The notes beneath the pieces are model-generated. The model made no database searches. It was not told the origin of the DNA and was given only the letters and a program-made list of their open reading frames with translations. Shown here piece by piece: positions 45,516 to 56,046 of a stretch of DNA of 64,000 nt. The position numbers were made by a program, and so were the translations under genes. The first letter of the stretch is position 1. The number at the start of each line of letters is the position of its first letter. Source of the stretch: Chara braunii (taxonomy: Eukaryota; Streptophyta; Charophyceae; Charales; Characeae); the NCBI GenBank assembly GCA_003427395.1, contig BFEA01000643.1, positions 140,342 through 204,341 of the forward strand, given 5' to 3'.

Positions 45516-46169
45516 ATGAGAGAGATCAACCCCATTGCAGTTGGTCAGTCGGTTCTCGACAGCCTCAACCGTTTGGCCCTGAGAGAGTGTTTCCCCTACA
45601 AATATGTCAGAACAAATGGTTTCAAGCGTGAAGATCTGTCAATCTTCATTGCTCTCACAGAGTTTGCAGAAGGTACGGTCAAAGATCTGCGGATCTACCT
45701 AAAGAAAGGGAATGAGGTCCATCCACATTTTGATGCAGTATAGGCAGCAACAGTCGGGTTTGTGCAGTGGAAAGCGGAGAGACTCCAAGGGGATATAAAG
45801 CTACTTTATAGCCTTGGTCCTAAGCTTTTCACTGACTACCCCAAGCCTCCGGTCCCCTACTACCTACATGTCGGCTCTTATTGGGGTGGATTGGTGGACT
45901 TGGCCAAGAGGTACATATCGCCAGCAGAGATCGACTACGAGGCAGTGACCGAGCCCTTTGAGTTTTCACATCTTAGGAGGGGCATTTTCTCTGAGCCCTA
46001 TCTCCCCACACAATGGGAGGAATTTTGTGTCATGCTTAACTTCTGCATCATGGGACTTGGCTGGAAGTGTTTGGAACTAGTGGGTTTCAAGTGGTTTTAC
46101 ATTCAGAAGTCACATCCTCAGAGAGTACGGAGACATGGCAAGAAGTCGAAACGACAGACAACAAAGTGA
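45516..46169 (+). pseudogene. LTR-encoded member of the small-ORF family (copy A)
   Basis: A 217-codon frame with a single TAG at 45741-45743. The first 75 residues contain LNRLALRECFPYKYVR, then REDLSIFIALTEFAEG, then DLRIYLKKG. This matches the N-terminal core of the ORFs at 47005, 47402 and 48117: a hydrophobic start, a F/I-P-Y-x-x-VR block, a hydrophobic strand, and a D-x-R-x-Y-V/L-K-K/P-K block. The second half (VPYYLHVGSYWGGL, then a Trp-rich segment and a basic tail) is specific to this copy. Product unknown. The TAG could have arisen from CAG by a C-to-T change. The same start is present in the 3' LTR at 63817. Confidence 0.6.
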
Positions 46170-46661
46170 CAGATGGAGAGAGAAGTTTAGAGGGTTGAGT
46201 GAGGACTCTTGATTGGTGTTGGCCATGCTTTCTTCCATATGTACTCCCTGAGACTATTATAAGTTCTCATTTTCCCCTCATTCATTCGACTCTGTCTTTG
46301 CTCAAGTCGGTTAGTCGGTCTTGCTTTTTGCATTGTTCTTGCCTGATGATTGCTTTCATGGATGATTCTGCCACAATTCTTAGAATCAGGCTGACATAAT
46401 TGATGCACGTGTAGCACTCCAGAATTTTATGATTATTATTTGCATAATGTTCTGTTGTTCCGAATCAAAAGATTCCTAAGACCGGGGACTGACGAAGACC
46501 GTAATTGAAGGGTCTCGCTCGAAGCTGGACGCACAAAACAGGAAAGGATTTGTTTTATTTAATTTGTTTTATTTATTACAATCATATACAAAATGCTGCG
46601 TGACAGCCTGTTGGCTTTCCGGTCGTCCGAAGTAGCTCGACTGGAAAAAGTGCGATAAAAA

Positions 46662-46679
46662 TGGCGCCGTTGCTGGGGA
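46662..46679 (+). promoter_or_regulatory. primer binding site, tRNA-Asp type
   Basis: TGGCGCCGTTGCTGGGGA matches the complement of the 3' end of plant tRNA-Asp (usual form TGGCGCCGTTGCCGGGGA) with one C-to-T change. Plant Athila/Tat-type gypsy elements use this site for minus-strand priming. It fixes the right end of the 5' LTR. Confidence 0.9.
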
Positions 46680-47004
46680 CATGAAAATATTTTTGTGTCC
46701 GGAACGAACCTAGGTCATCATCATTTTTTAGATTTGATTAGGGCGTGAGAACTGTTGACAATATTATAAGCTTCATATTAATTTTATTATTCTTATTGAG
46801 TCTCGATTCTCTTGAGAATCACAGCTGCTACTTGCGTCTTATTTCTTTTTTTTTTGTGAAGTACCACACTGGACTGGAGAAGGAGATTGATATTATTGAC
46901 AGGGAGAATCAGACTTAAATTCAGGTATGCCTCATGAACCTATGATGTCTTTTGAACACTGAGAAGAGAAAGGAGGGATCAAGAGCTCGGGGATTTCATC
47001 AAGG

Positions 47005-47358
47005 ATGCTAACTTCTGATGCATTGAGAGAGCTCTCGAAAGTAACTATCAAAGGAATATTTCCCTATCAATATGAGCATTGTTGGGTATATCGTTCTTGC
47101 AATTTGACCATCAGTGTAGTACTGGTTCACTTCTTGGAGGGAGATATTTATGATATCCGCCCCTATGTTAAGAAAGGAGACCGTGACGATGGTGAGACCT
47201 TCAATTGGCTGTGGGAAATTGCAATTCAGTTTCTTTATGATGAGAAGGCTGATTTAATTAAGCAGAAGAAGAAAGTGGAATGGAGTTTAATGCCAATGAC
47301 ATACGAGACTGTTCCAATCCCTCCTATACCTAACAGTTATTGTGATGGGAGTAACTGA
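47005..47358 (+). CDS. small-ORF family, copy B
   Basis: 117 codons, intact. Core blocks: GIFPYQYE at residues 17-24, a hydrophobic strand (LTISVVLVHFLEGDIYD) at 34-50, then IRPYVKKGD, a Trp-rich helix, a charged helix and a proline-rich end (VPIPPIPNS). No signal peptide, zinc site or known enzyme motif. It stands first in a head-to-tail array of related ORFs between the primer site and gag, where most gypsy elements have only a short leader. This position suggests an element-encoded accessory protein, but its function is unknown. Confidence 0.6.
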   Translation: MLTSDALRELSKVTIKGIFPYQYEHCWVYRSCNLTISVVLVHFLEGDIYDIRPYVKKGDRDDGETFNWLWEIAIQFLYDEKADLIKQKKKVEWSLMPMTYETVPIPPIPNSYCDGSN

Positions 47359-47401
47359 CTGCCAATAATCAACTTGGTATTAACGAGGGAGAAAAGAAAC
47401 G

Positions 47402-47851
47402 GTGGTCATGAGAACTAAAGAGATTTCAGCAGAGGAAATCAAATGGAGAAGGCTGAAATTTGGCAGAGGTTCTGGCCCAAGTCAAGAGAAAGTCGAGTGT
47501 CTCATAAAGTCCCTGAATATCCTAAGCAATAAAAAGGTGTTCTCATATGAGGATGTCAGATATGAGATGGTCGAGAGCGAATGAGAGCAGGAACGATTAT
47601 ACATACTGACATTCTATTTCACAGAACTGGACGTGTATGATGAGAGAGTTTATGTTCCAAAAGAGAGAAGTGTTGAAGCGGTGTGTGGGAGATGCTGGGG
47701 ATTTGCTGAAGAAGTGGTACTGAAAGAGAAAGAGAGATTTGAGAGGGAAAATAAGAGTTTCACCGGATCTACTCGATTTGCCATCTTTGAGGGATTTCCA
47801 GCTCCTCCCCTGCCTGATATAAATTTGTCAAAAGATAATTGCAGTGATTGA
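47402..47851 (+). pseudogene. small-ORF family, copy C, with one stop
   Basis: About 149 codons with a TGA at 47582-47584. The neighbour copy D has Trp (GWEQD) at the aligned position, so TGG to TGA is the simplest change. Blocks: LIKSLNILSNKKVFSYEDVRYE, LYILTFYFTELDVYD, RVYVPKER, a Cys/Trp-containing helix, a charged helix, and an end with EGFPAPPLPD. The frame opens at about 47405. Function unknown. Confidence 0.6.
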
Positions 47852-48116
47852 GTTTGCTTTCAATACCTAAATGAAAAGTTTTTTGTTTTTTTGGATTTTT
47901 GGTTTGTTATGAACTAAAAAAAACATTTTTTTCCTCCAAGTTTCTATGTTCTCTATTAGTTTTTGAATCCATGATAGTTGCACATTGATTTTTTTTTTAA
48001 TGTAAAATGCTGAGATAAAGACTATCCTTAGAATGTAAAACTTCAAATAGAGATAGAAATAGTAAAAAAACTACATTTACTCTATATTTGAAAGTGAAAC
48101 GAGATCAAAGAGTCAG

Positions 48117-48546
48117 ATGAGTCGACGTTATGTACCTTTAAGAGAGAAACCTAAACTTAGACTGATTAGAGACCACGAAGGGTTGAGTAAGGTTGAATCA
48201 GATAAACTGCTAAATTCCCTTAATTTTATAGCGGGTAGGGCCATAATCCCTTATGAAATCGTGAGGTATGAAGCAATAAAGAAACCAGGATGGGAACAAG
48301 ACAGTCTGTATGTTCTTACACACTATTTTACTGATCTTGATGAGTATGATATTGGGATTTACGTGCCAAAACAAAGGTTTAAGGAGTGAAAAAAATGTGT
48401 GTTGGCAACTGGCGTCGGATCTTGTGCATGATAAGAAAATAAGATTAGAGCGAAAGGATAACTTTTTCTTTAGTACCTATGTCAGACCTTTTGTTGGGAT
48501 ACCATCTCCACCTGTTGAGGGACTCACATTCCCAAGAGATAATTAG
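48117..48546 (+). pseudogene. small-ORF family, copy D, one frameshift
   Basis: N-terminal part 48117-48389 (90 codons) then a one-base slip in an A run near 48390 and continuation to 48546. Blocks: LLNSLNFIAGRAIIPYEIVR, LYVLTHYFTDLDEYD, IGIYVPKQR, CWQLASDLVHDKK, VRPFVGIPSPPVEG. Aligns along its whole length with copy C, about one third identical by eye, including the final proline-rich motif and a closing D-N. This is the best evidence that the array is a paralogous family. The gap 47852-48116 is AT-rich and holds no ORF. Confidence 0.6.
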
Positions 48547-48566
48547 TATACCATGATAAAGTTTGC

Positions 48567-49102
48567 ATGGAAAGTGAAGAGAGTTCAATAAGAATACTCT
48601 CAGTAGCCAGGATAACTACTGTGAGGGGCAAATTCTATGAGGCGATAGGGTGTGATAATCCTTTTGTGATCCTGAGATATGAGACTTGTGTGAGAGAGCC
48701 CATAATATTTCACATCCCAGTGGTCAAATTCTTGAGTACTTGCAGCCTGAACGTAAGGATTTATGTATCAGCAAGCCTAGAAAAGGAAGATGATTACTTG
48801 AAGTGTCAGACATGTTCTTATATTAGTCTCATAAGAACCAAGGAGTGGATTAAAAAGTTAAAGAGAAAGGTAACCTGGGGAAGGAAGTAAGACAATTTGA
48901 GTTCTCAATTGCTAAGGGATTTGAAGACAGGAGAGATTTGATGCCTCTGCTGGAAGCTATTGCCGAGATTGGTAGAGCAAGAGAAAAAGACTTCACTGTG
49001 ATGATAAAATCCCTTCTTTTGAGCACCTTTGAACACGGATTCAAGATTCCTGATTATGTCCAACCTGAGATCTACCTTTCAAATATTGCTTATGATGTTT
49101 AG
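48567..49102 (+). pseudogene. small-ORF family, copy E, diverged and frameshifted
   Basis: 48567-48890 reads 107 codons with PFVILRYETCVRE, a hydrophobic strand (FHIPVVKFLS) and VRIYVSAS, keeping the RYE and R-I-Y-V landmarks. After a frameshift near 48880 a second frame runs to TAG at 49100-49102 (FEFSIAKGFEDRRDLMPLLE, then KIPDYVQPEIYLSN). The relationship to copies B-D is weaker here. It could be two fused relics. Confidence 0.4.
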
Positions 49103-49104
49103 CA

Positions 49105-49398
49105 ATGCCAAGTTTGACTGAACAGATGACACTAAGGGTTGTGTTGGAAGGTAGAATAGTCAAGGTAGAAGGGACTCTTCAGATCTCTGACAGGAATCTT
49201 TCTACCCTAGACGAGCTTGAGTTTTTGCAGCCTTTTTTTGATCGCATGAGAGATTCTGCCTAGAGAATTGTCACTGACCAGACTGAGATAAGCTATCTGT
49301 TAAAGGTGGTGAAAGTGGAAACTACTGGGAGAGTATCATATCACACTTCTTAGGAACGGGTCTCTCTTGCAAGAAAGATCAATAGTGGGCCGTAGACG
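49105..49398 (+). pseudogene. array ORF G, two in-frame TAG codons
   Basis: Starts ATG two bases after the stop of the previous frame and reads about 97 codons with TAG near 49261 and 49351. The end (ISYLLKVVKVE... and ERVSLARKI) resembles the end of the next ORF (SVSLARRV). No known domain. Confidence 0.3.
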
Positions 49399-49440
49399 AT
49401 GCAATTTGATTATGAGATTATAGACCTGACTTGATATTTT

Positions 49441-49665
49441 ATGATTCGGGGTACTATAAAAGGGTATGACAGAAGATTGAGTAGAGATGATAAAAGAAAA
49501 TTGATTGAAGATTACATTGGAAGGCTGAGAAAGATTGCACTGCCCTTGATCACTACCCAATCCATTATTGCTTATACTCTATATGTACAGAATTCTCAAG
49601 GGGTAGAGCAGGCAAGAGAAGAAAGAAACAAGTCTGTATCCCTTGCAAGAAGAGTGAGAGATTGA
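49441..49665 (+). CDS. array ORF H, 74 codons
   Basis: Intact, basic (DRRLSRDDKRKLIEDYIGRL, then a hydrophobic TTQSIIAYTLYV, then SLARRVRD). Its C-terminal half resembles ORF G, suggesting a second small family, or the last members of the first. It ends 61 bp before gag. Function unknown. Confidence 0.35.
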   Translation: MIRGTIKGYDRRLSRDDKRKLIEDYIGRLRKIALPLITTQSIIAYTLYVQNSQGVEQAREERNKSVSLARRVRD

Positions 49666-49726
49666 GGGACACGGAAGAAGAGGGCGAGATTGACAGAAAG
49701 AGGGAAGAAAATATCCGGAAAAATCT

Positions 49727-51127
49727 ATGGTCAAGATGGCAGGACGAGGAAGGTCGAGTTCATCTGCAGGGACTAATGAAGAGGCCTTGGTTGGGGTTAT
49801 ACGTGAACTGGTCGAGAGAGTGAACACTATAAAAGGAAGGTCACATATTGCAAGAGCAAAGAGGCCAGATGAGAGGATTTCATGTTTCAGAGGGCCTCAA
49901 GTTAATGATTTCTTGTACGAGTATGAATTATTAGGACTCAGTTATGGCTGGACAGATAAGCAACGACTTAAGCATCTTCTATTTTATTGTGATACTGACT
50001 CAAGGTTGGTTGTTCAGGAACTAATGGAAGGTGTCACTATGTGGAAAAATGTTAAAAAGAGAATGAAAAAATAATTTGAGAAGGACTCAGTCCCAACTAC
50101 AACCAAGGATTTACTCAACATCAGGAGAGCTAAGTATGACACTTTCAATGTTTTTCTTCAGACCTTCATCCGAACAGCAAGAAAAATTCCATATTTGGAT
50201 GAAGCCCAGAGATGTCATATATTTTTGAGAAATTTTACTGACACTGAAAGGCAGGCAGTCCTCAACCAGGCTCAGCATTACCCTCTCAGATGGGATGAAA
50301 TTGTTACAATTTTAAGAACCCTACCTACAGTCTCTCATAAGAAATGGTCACTAGATCAGATCAATGCTTTGGCTAAGGACTGAGAGACTAAAAATGGTAT
50401 GAACAAAGGGGACAATCTGAGTGCTGAGAATATTCTTCATAAGGAAATGACTAACTTTATGCTTGCAAGGCCTGCAACACATGCTGTGGACGACAGAGGG
50501 AAGAAGAAAGCTAAAAGTGAAGAGGACGACGACGATGATGATGATGAAAGCTATGGTAAAAAAGAAGATTCTTCCAGATAAAAAAAAAATGGAAAGAATG
50601 GTGATGGAGGAAACAGAGAAAGAAGAAAATATGATGAGCGTCCTAAGAGGAGTTTTGTTTGCTACTAGTGTGGTGAAGGAGGTCACACTACCACCTATTG
50701 CAAACCTCTTGAGGAGGATGTGAGGAATGGAGTGGCAAAGAAGGATGCATTGGGCCATGTCTGTGATAGCTCATGGAATAAATTGGACCCCAGAAATCCA
50801 GGAGGTATGAGGCTTCTTGCTCTCAAACATGACGAAAAGATGAAGATTAAGAAGAAGAGAAAAACTAATATGAATGTTCATTTCCTCATTGAAGAATTGC
50901 CTAATGAACTAATACAGGGAACAAGTGACCTTCATACCATGATTGGGCTATCCTTGCAATCCTTGACACTGACAGAGTGTGTGCCTAGTGAGGCTTCTAC
51001 AAGTGAGTCTCCATTAGAAGGGAATCCTACTTCTCAGAATATTTTTGAATTAGTGGAATCATCTTCCAATGAGATGGTTCGTTTTATGGCTAACATGATG
51101 TCGTTTCATGGCGACTTACCCCCATAA
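49727..51127 (+). pseudogene. gag: gag
   Basis: One frame from ATG 49727, broken by TAA 50072, TGA 50381, TAA 50579, TAG 50666 and TAA 51125. Residues about 45-210 have the helical look of a Ty3/gypsy capsid (FRGPQVNDFLYEYELLGLSY, then FIRTARKIPYLDEAQRCHIF). An acidic run follows, and then a zinc knuckle C-x2-C-x4-H-x4-C at 50660-50701 whose second spacer residue is now TAG. Gag would form the particle and bind element RNA. Several of the stops can be explained by one transition from a Gln, Arg or Trp codon. Confidence 0.8.
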
Positions 51128-51133
51128 CTCGTC

Positions 51134-52345
51134 ATGGAACCTAGTGTCCGGATTGGTGAAGTGAGAAACCTCAAAACCCGTATGACGCCTCAAATGATAG
51201 AGGAAAAGGAAAGGAAGACGGTTGAGGAGTCATTGATTAACATCCTTGATGATCCTGAACAGGAACGTTTACAAGGAAAGAATGAACAGAGGAGAAATAA
51301 GAAATTCATTCTCAAGAGTGACTTGGATGGTGGAATGGTGATTTCTTATGTAATTGCTAAAATGCTGGAAGAAACGGAAGTGACATTGTCCTTCAAGGAA
51401 GCAATGACTCTAGCACCCAAACTGAGAGAAAAGTTGAAAAAGTTAATTGAGAAGAAAAAATTGGAAGCTAATTACTTGGGATCAATTTTTTCTAATCAAG
51501 TGAACAGATCACTACCAGGTTGCAAGATGAGGTTCGCAACCATGGGATGTGGACACCTTACAATCCGCATTAATCAAGTGAAGATTCTGACCCTAGTGGA
51601 CTCTAGGCCAGAGATGATACTTCTTTCACGAAGAACGATGGAGGCATGTAATTTGACTATTGATAGGCCTGCCCAAAATGTACTGAGCAATATTGCAGGA
51701 GAGCTGTTTGTGCTAGGGTTTATAGACAATTTGCCTATCAGAGTTGGGACAATGACTTTGGAATTATTGGGTTTTGTAGTGCCGGACCTGGACCATGACT
51801 TTATTTTGGGAACCCCATTCTTGCATAGGATGGAGGCAGTCCAATTTTTCAGTCATGAGGGGTCGTCTTGGATCGGTCTACAAGATTCTAAGACTGCTTA
51901 GGAACATACCTTTATGGTCTGCACAAAAAGTGATTTCAAGCATCAACTGTCTGCTAATTCAATTAGAAAAGAAGAGTCTACTGAAAAGATTAGGAGGCTA
52001 AAAGCAGAAGGAAAACCAGAAGTGAAGGAAGAGATTTCGCTGGGTATCAATCAGATTTCGAAAATGATAAAAGTCCTTGGTAATCTCAAGGACGAAGATG
52101 GACAAATTAAAGAATTTAAAAGGGTTGTAGAGACTGCTAAGGGAGGAAAAATGGAATTAAGATTTGCGTCAACTCATCCTTTTTTAGGAAAATAGTCACT
52201 GGGTCAAAGAGAAAATACAAGCCCAAGGGGGTGAAGAAAAACCCGGTGGCAGTCCTAATAGAAAAATATTATAATGAAGTGTTGGAAAAGGAGAGGAGAA
52301 TCATAAAAGCATTGAAAGAATCAGCAAAATTGGGGAATAGAGTCA
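51134..52345 (+). pseudogene. pol: pol: aspartic protease region
   Basis: Same frame as gag. The 51134-51901 segment (255 codons) contains LTLVDSRPEMILLS, where retroviral-type proteases have D-S/T-G; the Gly is Arg here, which would disable the enzyme and fits a GGG-to-AGG change. DHDFILGTPFLHRM is the usual second landmark. Stops at 51899 and 52193, and a frameshift near 52190 with return near 52350. The linker KRKYKPKGVKKNP matches the basic Y-K-P-x-x-K-K-V stretch of related gypsy polyproteins. Confidence 0.75.
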
Positions 52346-53235
52346 CTTGAGAGTGAATTTGACACAATGAAGATAGGCTCGGATGAGTTTATCCTGCCTA
52401 AAGAGAAAGAATATATCTTGAGTATTTGTCAGGAATTTTCTGGTGCTTTCTCCTTTAACGATGAAGAGAGAGGGCGGCTGGATGTGGACATGATCAAGAT
52501 GGCCAAGATTTGGACAGTTGATCATCTTTCATGGAATGATAGGCCGTCTAAGTATGCCCTGAAGGAAGAGGCAGAAGTTGTAAAGTATCTTGATAAGAAA
52601 ATTGCATCTAATGTTGTTGAACCTGCTGATGGACCGTATGCTAACGATTGGTTTTGTTTCTGGAAAACAGGGGGCGGGCTAAGATGGATACAAAACCTTC
52701 AGAAGCTCAATTCTGTGACGGTACGTGATGCAGATAATCTTCCCAATGCTGATCTCCTCTCGCAATCCTTTGCTGGTCGATGTATTTATTCTTTAGTTGA
52801 TCTGTATTCTGACTATGATCAGTTCCCTATTGATCCCACTAGCAGACCAATGACTGTCATGCACACGCCAAGAAGACTTGTTCAGATGTGTGTGGTACCT
52901 CAGGGTTGGACTAACGGTGTGGCACTGGTTCAAAGGGATATGATCAAAGTCATGCAAGATATTTCTCCTGAGATAACTAGTCCGTACATTGATGATAATC
53001 CTGTAAAATGACATCTGGTAAGGGATGAGACTTTGGTCACAAGGGGAGTCAGAAAGTTTGTCTGGGAACACGCTGAAGGAGTGAAAATGGTCCTAGAGAG
53101 ACTTCAAAAGTATAATCTGACTGCCAGTGGACCAAAGTCCCTTCTCTTCCAGCCATAAATAATTATTTTGGGCTTTAGATGTTTCTCTAAGGGTAGGAGT
53201 CTTGACCCCAAGAAGATAGATAAAATCTTAAACTG
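52346..53235 (+). pseudogene. pol: pol: reverse transcriptase
   Basis: 52367-53011 is open for 214 codons. Landmarks: VVEPADGPYANDWFCFWKTG, LRWIQNLQKLNSVTVRDA, IYSLVDLYSDYDQF (catalytic Asp of motif A), VVPQGWTNGVAL (motif B, usual G-x-x-N), and YIDD at 52985-52996 (motif C). The thumb (GVRKFVWEHAEGVKMVLERL) follows after a TGA at 53009. TAA near 53156 and TGA near 53234 come before a frameshift to the RNase H frame. Catalytic Asp residues survive. Confidence 0.88.
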
Positions 53236-53238
53236 ACC

Positions 53239-53853
53239 TTGTCTCTCAAAAGAGTAACAAATGTCACGAGCTTCTTGGGAGTCTGTGGATTCTGGAGGAT
53301 TTTTATTCCTCATTCTGCTACCCTTGTGGAGCCCCTGAGGGAGATGGTGAGGCAAGGGGCTAACTTAGCATGGAATGATAAAAGGCAGGCTGCTGCAGAA
53401 ACATTACAAGAAATACTAAAAAATGGTGGTGTGGTACTGGGAGTGCCATTTTATGATGATAAGGAGGCAAGGCCCTTCATCATCGAGACGGATGGAGGAC
53501 CAGTTGCTCTGGGTGGAGTACTCATTCAGAAAGATGAAAATGGGAGAGAGAGACCTCTGAGATTTGAATGTAGAACCCTCAACTCCACAGAAAGAGGCTA
53601 CACCCAATTCAGGAAAGAGCTACTATCAATCATCCATAGCCTCAGGTGCTTCAGGCACTACGTACTAGGAAGAAGATTCATCCTAAGGACTGATGCATCT
53701 GTTGTGACAGGTGCCATTAAAAAACACCAACAGGTAAATCCAACAGTCAGAAGGTGGATCGCCTTCATGTGGACATATGATTTTAAACTGGAAAACATTC
53801 ATACTGAGAAGAACAGAGCGGATGGCTTAAGACGGATTGAGTGGCGAGGTTAG
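53239..53853 (+). pseudogene. pol: pol: RNase H
   Basis: 204 codons, open. Starts with the connection region (SFLGVCGFWRIFIP), then the RNase H fold: FIIETDGGPVALGGVL (first Asp), ERPLRFECRTLNSTERGYTQ with the conserved Glu after the second strand region, FILRTDASVV (third Asp), and the closing NRADGLRR. All usual acidic residues appear present. Ends at TAG 53851, after which the integrase remnant begins in the same frame. Confidence 0.85.
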
Positions 53854-54537
53854 GTGTCAGAATCCGGTATGTGACTGACTACTTACCATCCTCAAGCGAA
53901 TGCACCTGTTGAAATAGGTCACAGAACCTTGAAAGATTCATTGGCTAAGTGGTGTGAAGGAAATCTCAGCAACTGGTCAAGAGTATTAAGAGTTGTTGTG
54001 TATGCTGACAAGATTACAGTCAAGAGAACTACTGGCTATGCGTCATTCACTTTGTGGTATGGTCGATATGCTACATTGCCAATTGAGAGTATTGTTAAGA
54101 CATGGTCAAGTCAAGAAAGCGAGAGAGATTATTCCATCTCGGATCTCCTCCAGATCAGAATGAGACAGATATCGGAAGTTGATCAGATAGTGATGGATGC
54201 TGCAGAAAGGATGACATCCAGCAGGCTATCAGATCAAGAAAGATGAAACAAGAAACGATATATAAGAAAAAAGAAATTGAAGATTGGAGACGTTGTCCTT
54301 CTGTTTGACAGTTCCCTTGAGACACAATGGACTAAAAGGCTGGAGCCCAGATGGCTTGGTCCCTACAGAATCACAGGGGAAGCAGAGGGCAAAGTTTATG
54401 AGATTTCAGAGATGGATAGATCCAGGGTTCATGACATGGTATCAGGTTACAGACTTCGTAAGTTCATATTCAGAGACCCAGATCTGAGTCCTACAGTAAC
54501 CTCAAGAAGAAGGAAGAGAGGCCAGTTATCTAAGTGA
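53854..54537 (+). pseudogene. pol: pol: integrase remnant, core deleted
   Basis: Begins almost directly with TTYHPQANAPVEIGH, the segment holding the third catalytic acid (Glu) of the D,D-35-E core. The HHCC zinc domain and the segments with both catalytic Asp, roughly 250 residues in relatives, are missing between the RNase H end and this point. The C-terminal part is complete: ADKITVKRTTGYASFTLWYG, then a GDVVLLFDS / PRWLGPYRI (GPY/F-type) module and a basic tail. TGA at 53872 and near 54244. The element could not supply its own integrase. Confidence 0.85.
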
Positions 54538-56046
54538 GAGAACAGTTCCAGTGAACTGAGAGAAAAGGTACAGTAAGACAATGAGACAGCAAGACTAAAT
54601 TTTCAAGAGGCTGTGATCGTTCGTCCATGGTTAATTCAGCATTTCAATTTTTCAAGTATGTCAGTTAATTTTATGTTTCAGCAAGCAACAAAGTTAATAA
54701 GACTATATCTTTGACGCAATGCTACAGTCGATCCATGAGTCTCAAGTCCCAGAGAGTGAAAAATAACAGTGAAGATACAGTTTTCGAGAGCATTGACGCA
54801 GTGTCAAAGATCTAGAGAACTCATGCCTGTGGCATATCAATAGATGTATTCCGTATTCTTTTTATGATAAAGAGAAAGCATGATAAGCATAGAGAAGTTC
54901 AGTTCTGTCTGACTAAGAGTTGTCAACAGAAGAGTTTCGTGTCTCTGACTAAGTTGTCAGCCCTCACTCTGAAGAGGGAAGGGACCTCTCTGAGATCAAC
55001 ACTTCAGTATTTCCTTGGGACTGACGGGACGTTCTTTGGAAAAGAAAATTCCGAACTGAGGGAAGGGACCTCTCTGGGGCCAGCACTCAGTATCTTTTTT
55101 GAGACTGAAGGGAGGTCTCCTGTAAGGGCTTGGTGCTGGTTATCATGTTCCTGTTCAGTGCCTCTTGAGACTGACGGGACGTCTCTTGAGAAGTGTTTGT
55201 CTTGTTATGGAGTGCGGGCAGTTTGTTTGTGGATTATGATATGCTTGCCTGATTGTCTGTGCCTGGGGTTTTCTTTTCTAACCTGAGGATGCATTGATTG
55301 TCGGGCCCAGCTAGAGCTTTACCACAGTAGGTTGCAATCTGGTGGGGTCAGCAGGTCCCCGACGCGAGTGTCGAATTCCGTAATCAGTTGAGGCTAAGGC
55401 TCCGGGAGCCTGGCCTATGAGGTCGAAAAGGGTCAGCTGGAACTCTACTGCAGTCAGAGGATGCAATCTAGTGAGGTTCGCCAAAGCCTGGAACTGTGGT
55501 TAGACCGGGGCCCACGTTCAAAAATCTGGGCGGGGCAGTCAGCGCCCTTGGCCAAAAACTGGTAGGTGAGCCGGTCTCTGACCGCAGTGGTCAAATCCGG
55601 GTTCGGGACAGTTTGACTGACGGGACGTCTACTGTCATAGGGTGACCAGACCCGCTGTAGTCTGGGTGTCCTGGCGAGAGTGCCAAAGGGCTGCTATACT
55701 CGAGGAGTGGGTATGCTGGTCCTGACCTGGGGGCAGGTCAAAGGGGCTGTCAAGACAAATGGTCTGGCTAGTCCTGGCCTGAGGCGGGCCGATTGAGGTA
55801 TGTCAGACTAACGGGACGTCTGGCATTCCTGGCCAGTGGTGGGCCGAAACCAAGACAATTAATAAATTATGGGTATGAAGAGTTGCTATGTATTAATTAT
55901 TATTTATTATTTATTATTTTATTTATGGACTCTATTTTGTTTACTTGTTGTCTGGTTGATAACTGTTGTGAAGCCTGTTTGCTGGGGCATAGTTTGGTGT
56001 CTGTGGGACTCGTTGTTTTGCAGGTATACAAAGGCTCATTTGAAGT

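Larger units (their letters stand above)
39038..46661 (+). repeat. 5' LTR, about 7.6 kb
   Basis: Homologous to 57348 onwards (offset 18310 falling to 18301). It starts with TG; the right end is placed by the primer site at 46662 because the sister copy leaves the window at a position equal to 45699. At 7.6 kb it is longer than nearly all known LTRs. It contains decayed ORFs near 43.6-44.3 kb and an ORF at 45516. A TATA-like box is noted separately. Divergence from the 3' copy is high at the start and near zero at 44.6-45.5 kb. Confidence 0.8.

Noticed and set aside
47005-49665. Small ORFs as a host gene with introns rather than element genes
   Set aside because: They lie between the primer site and gag of the same element, on its coding strand, and a member is present in both LTR copies.
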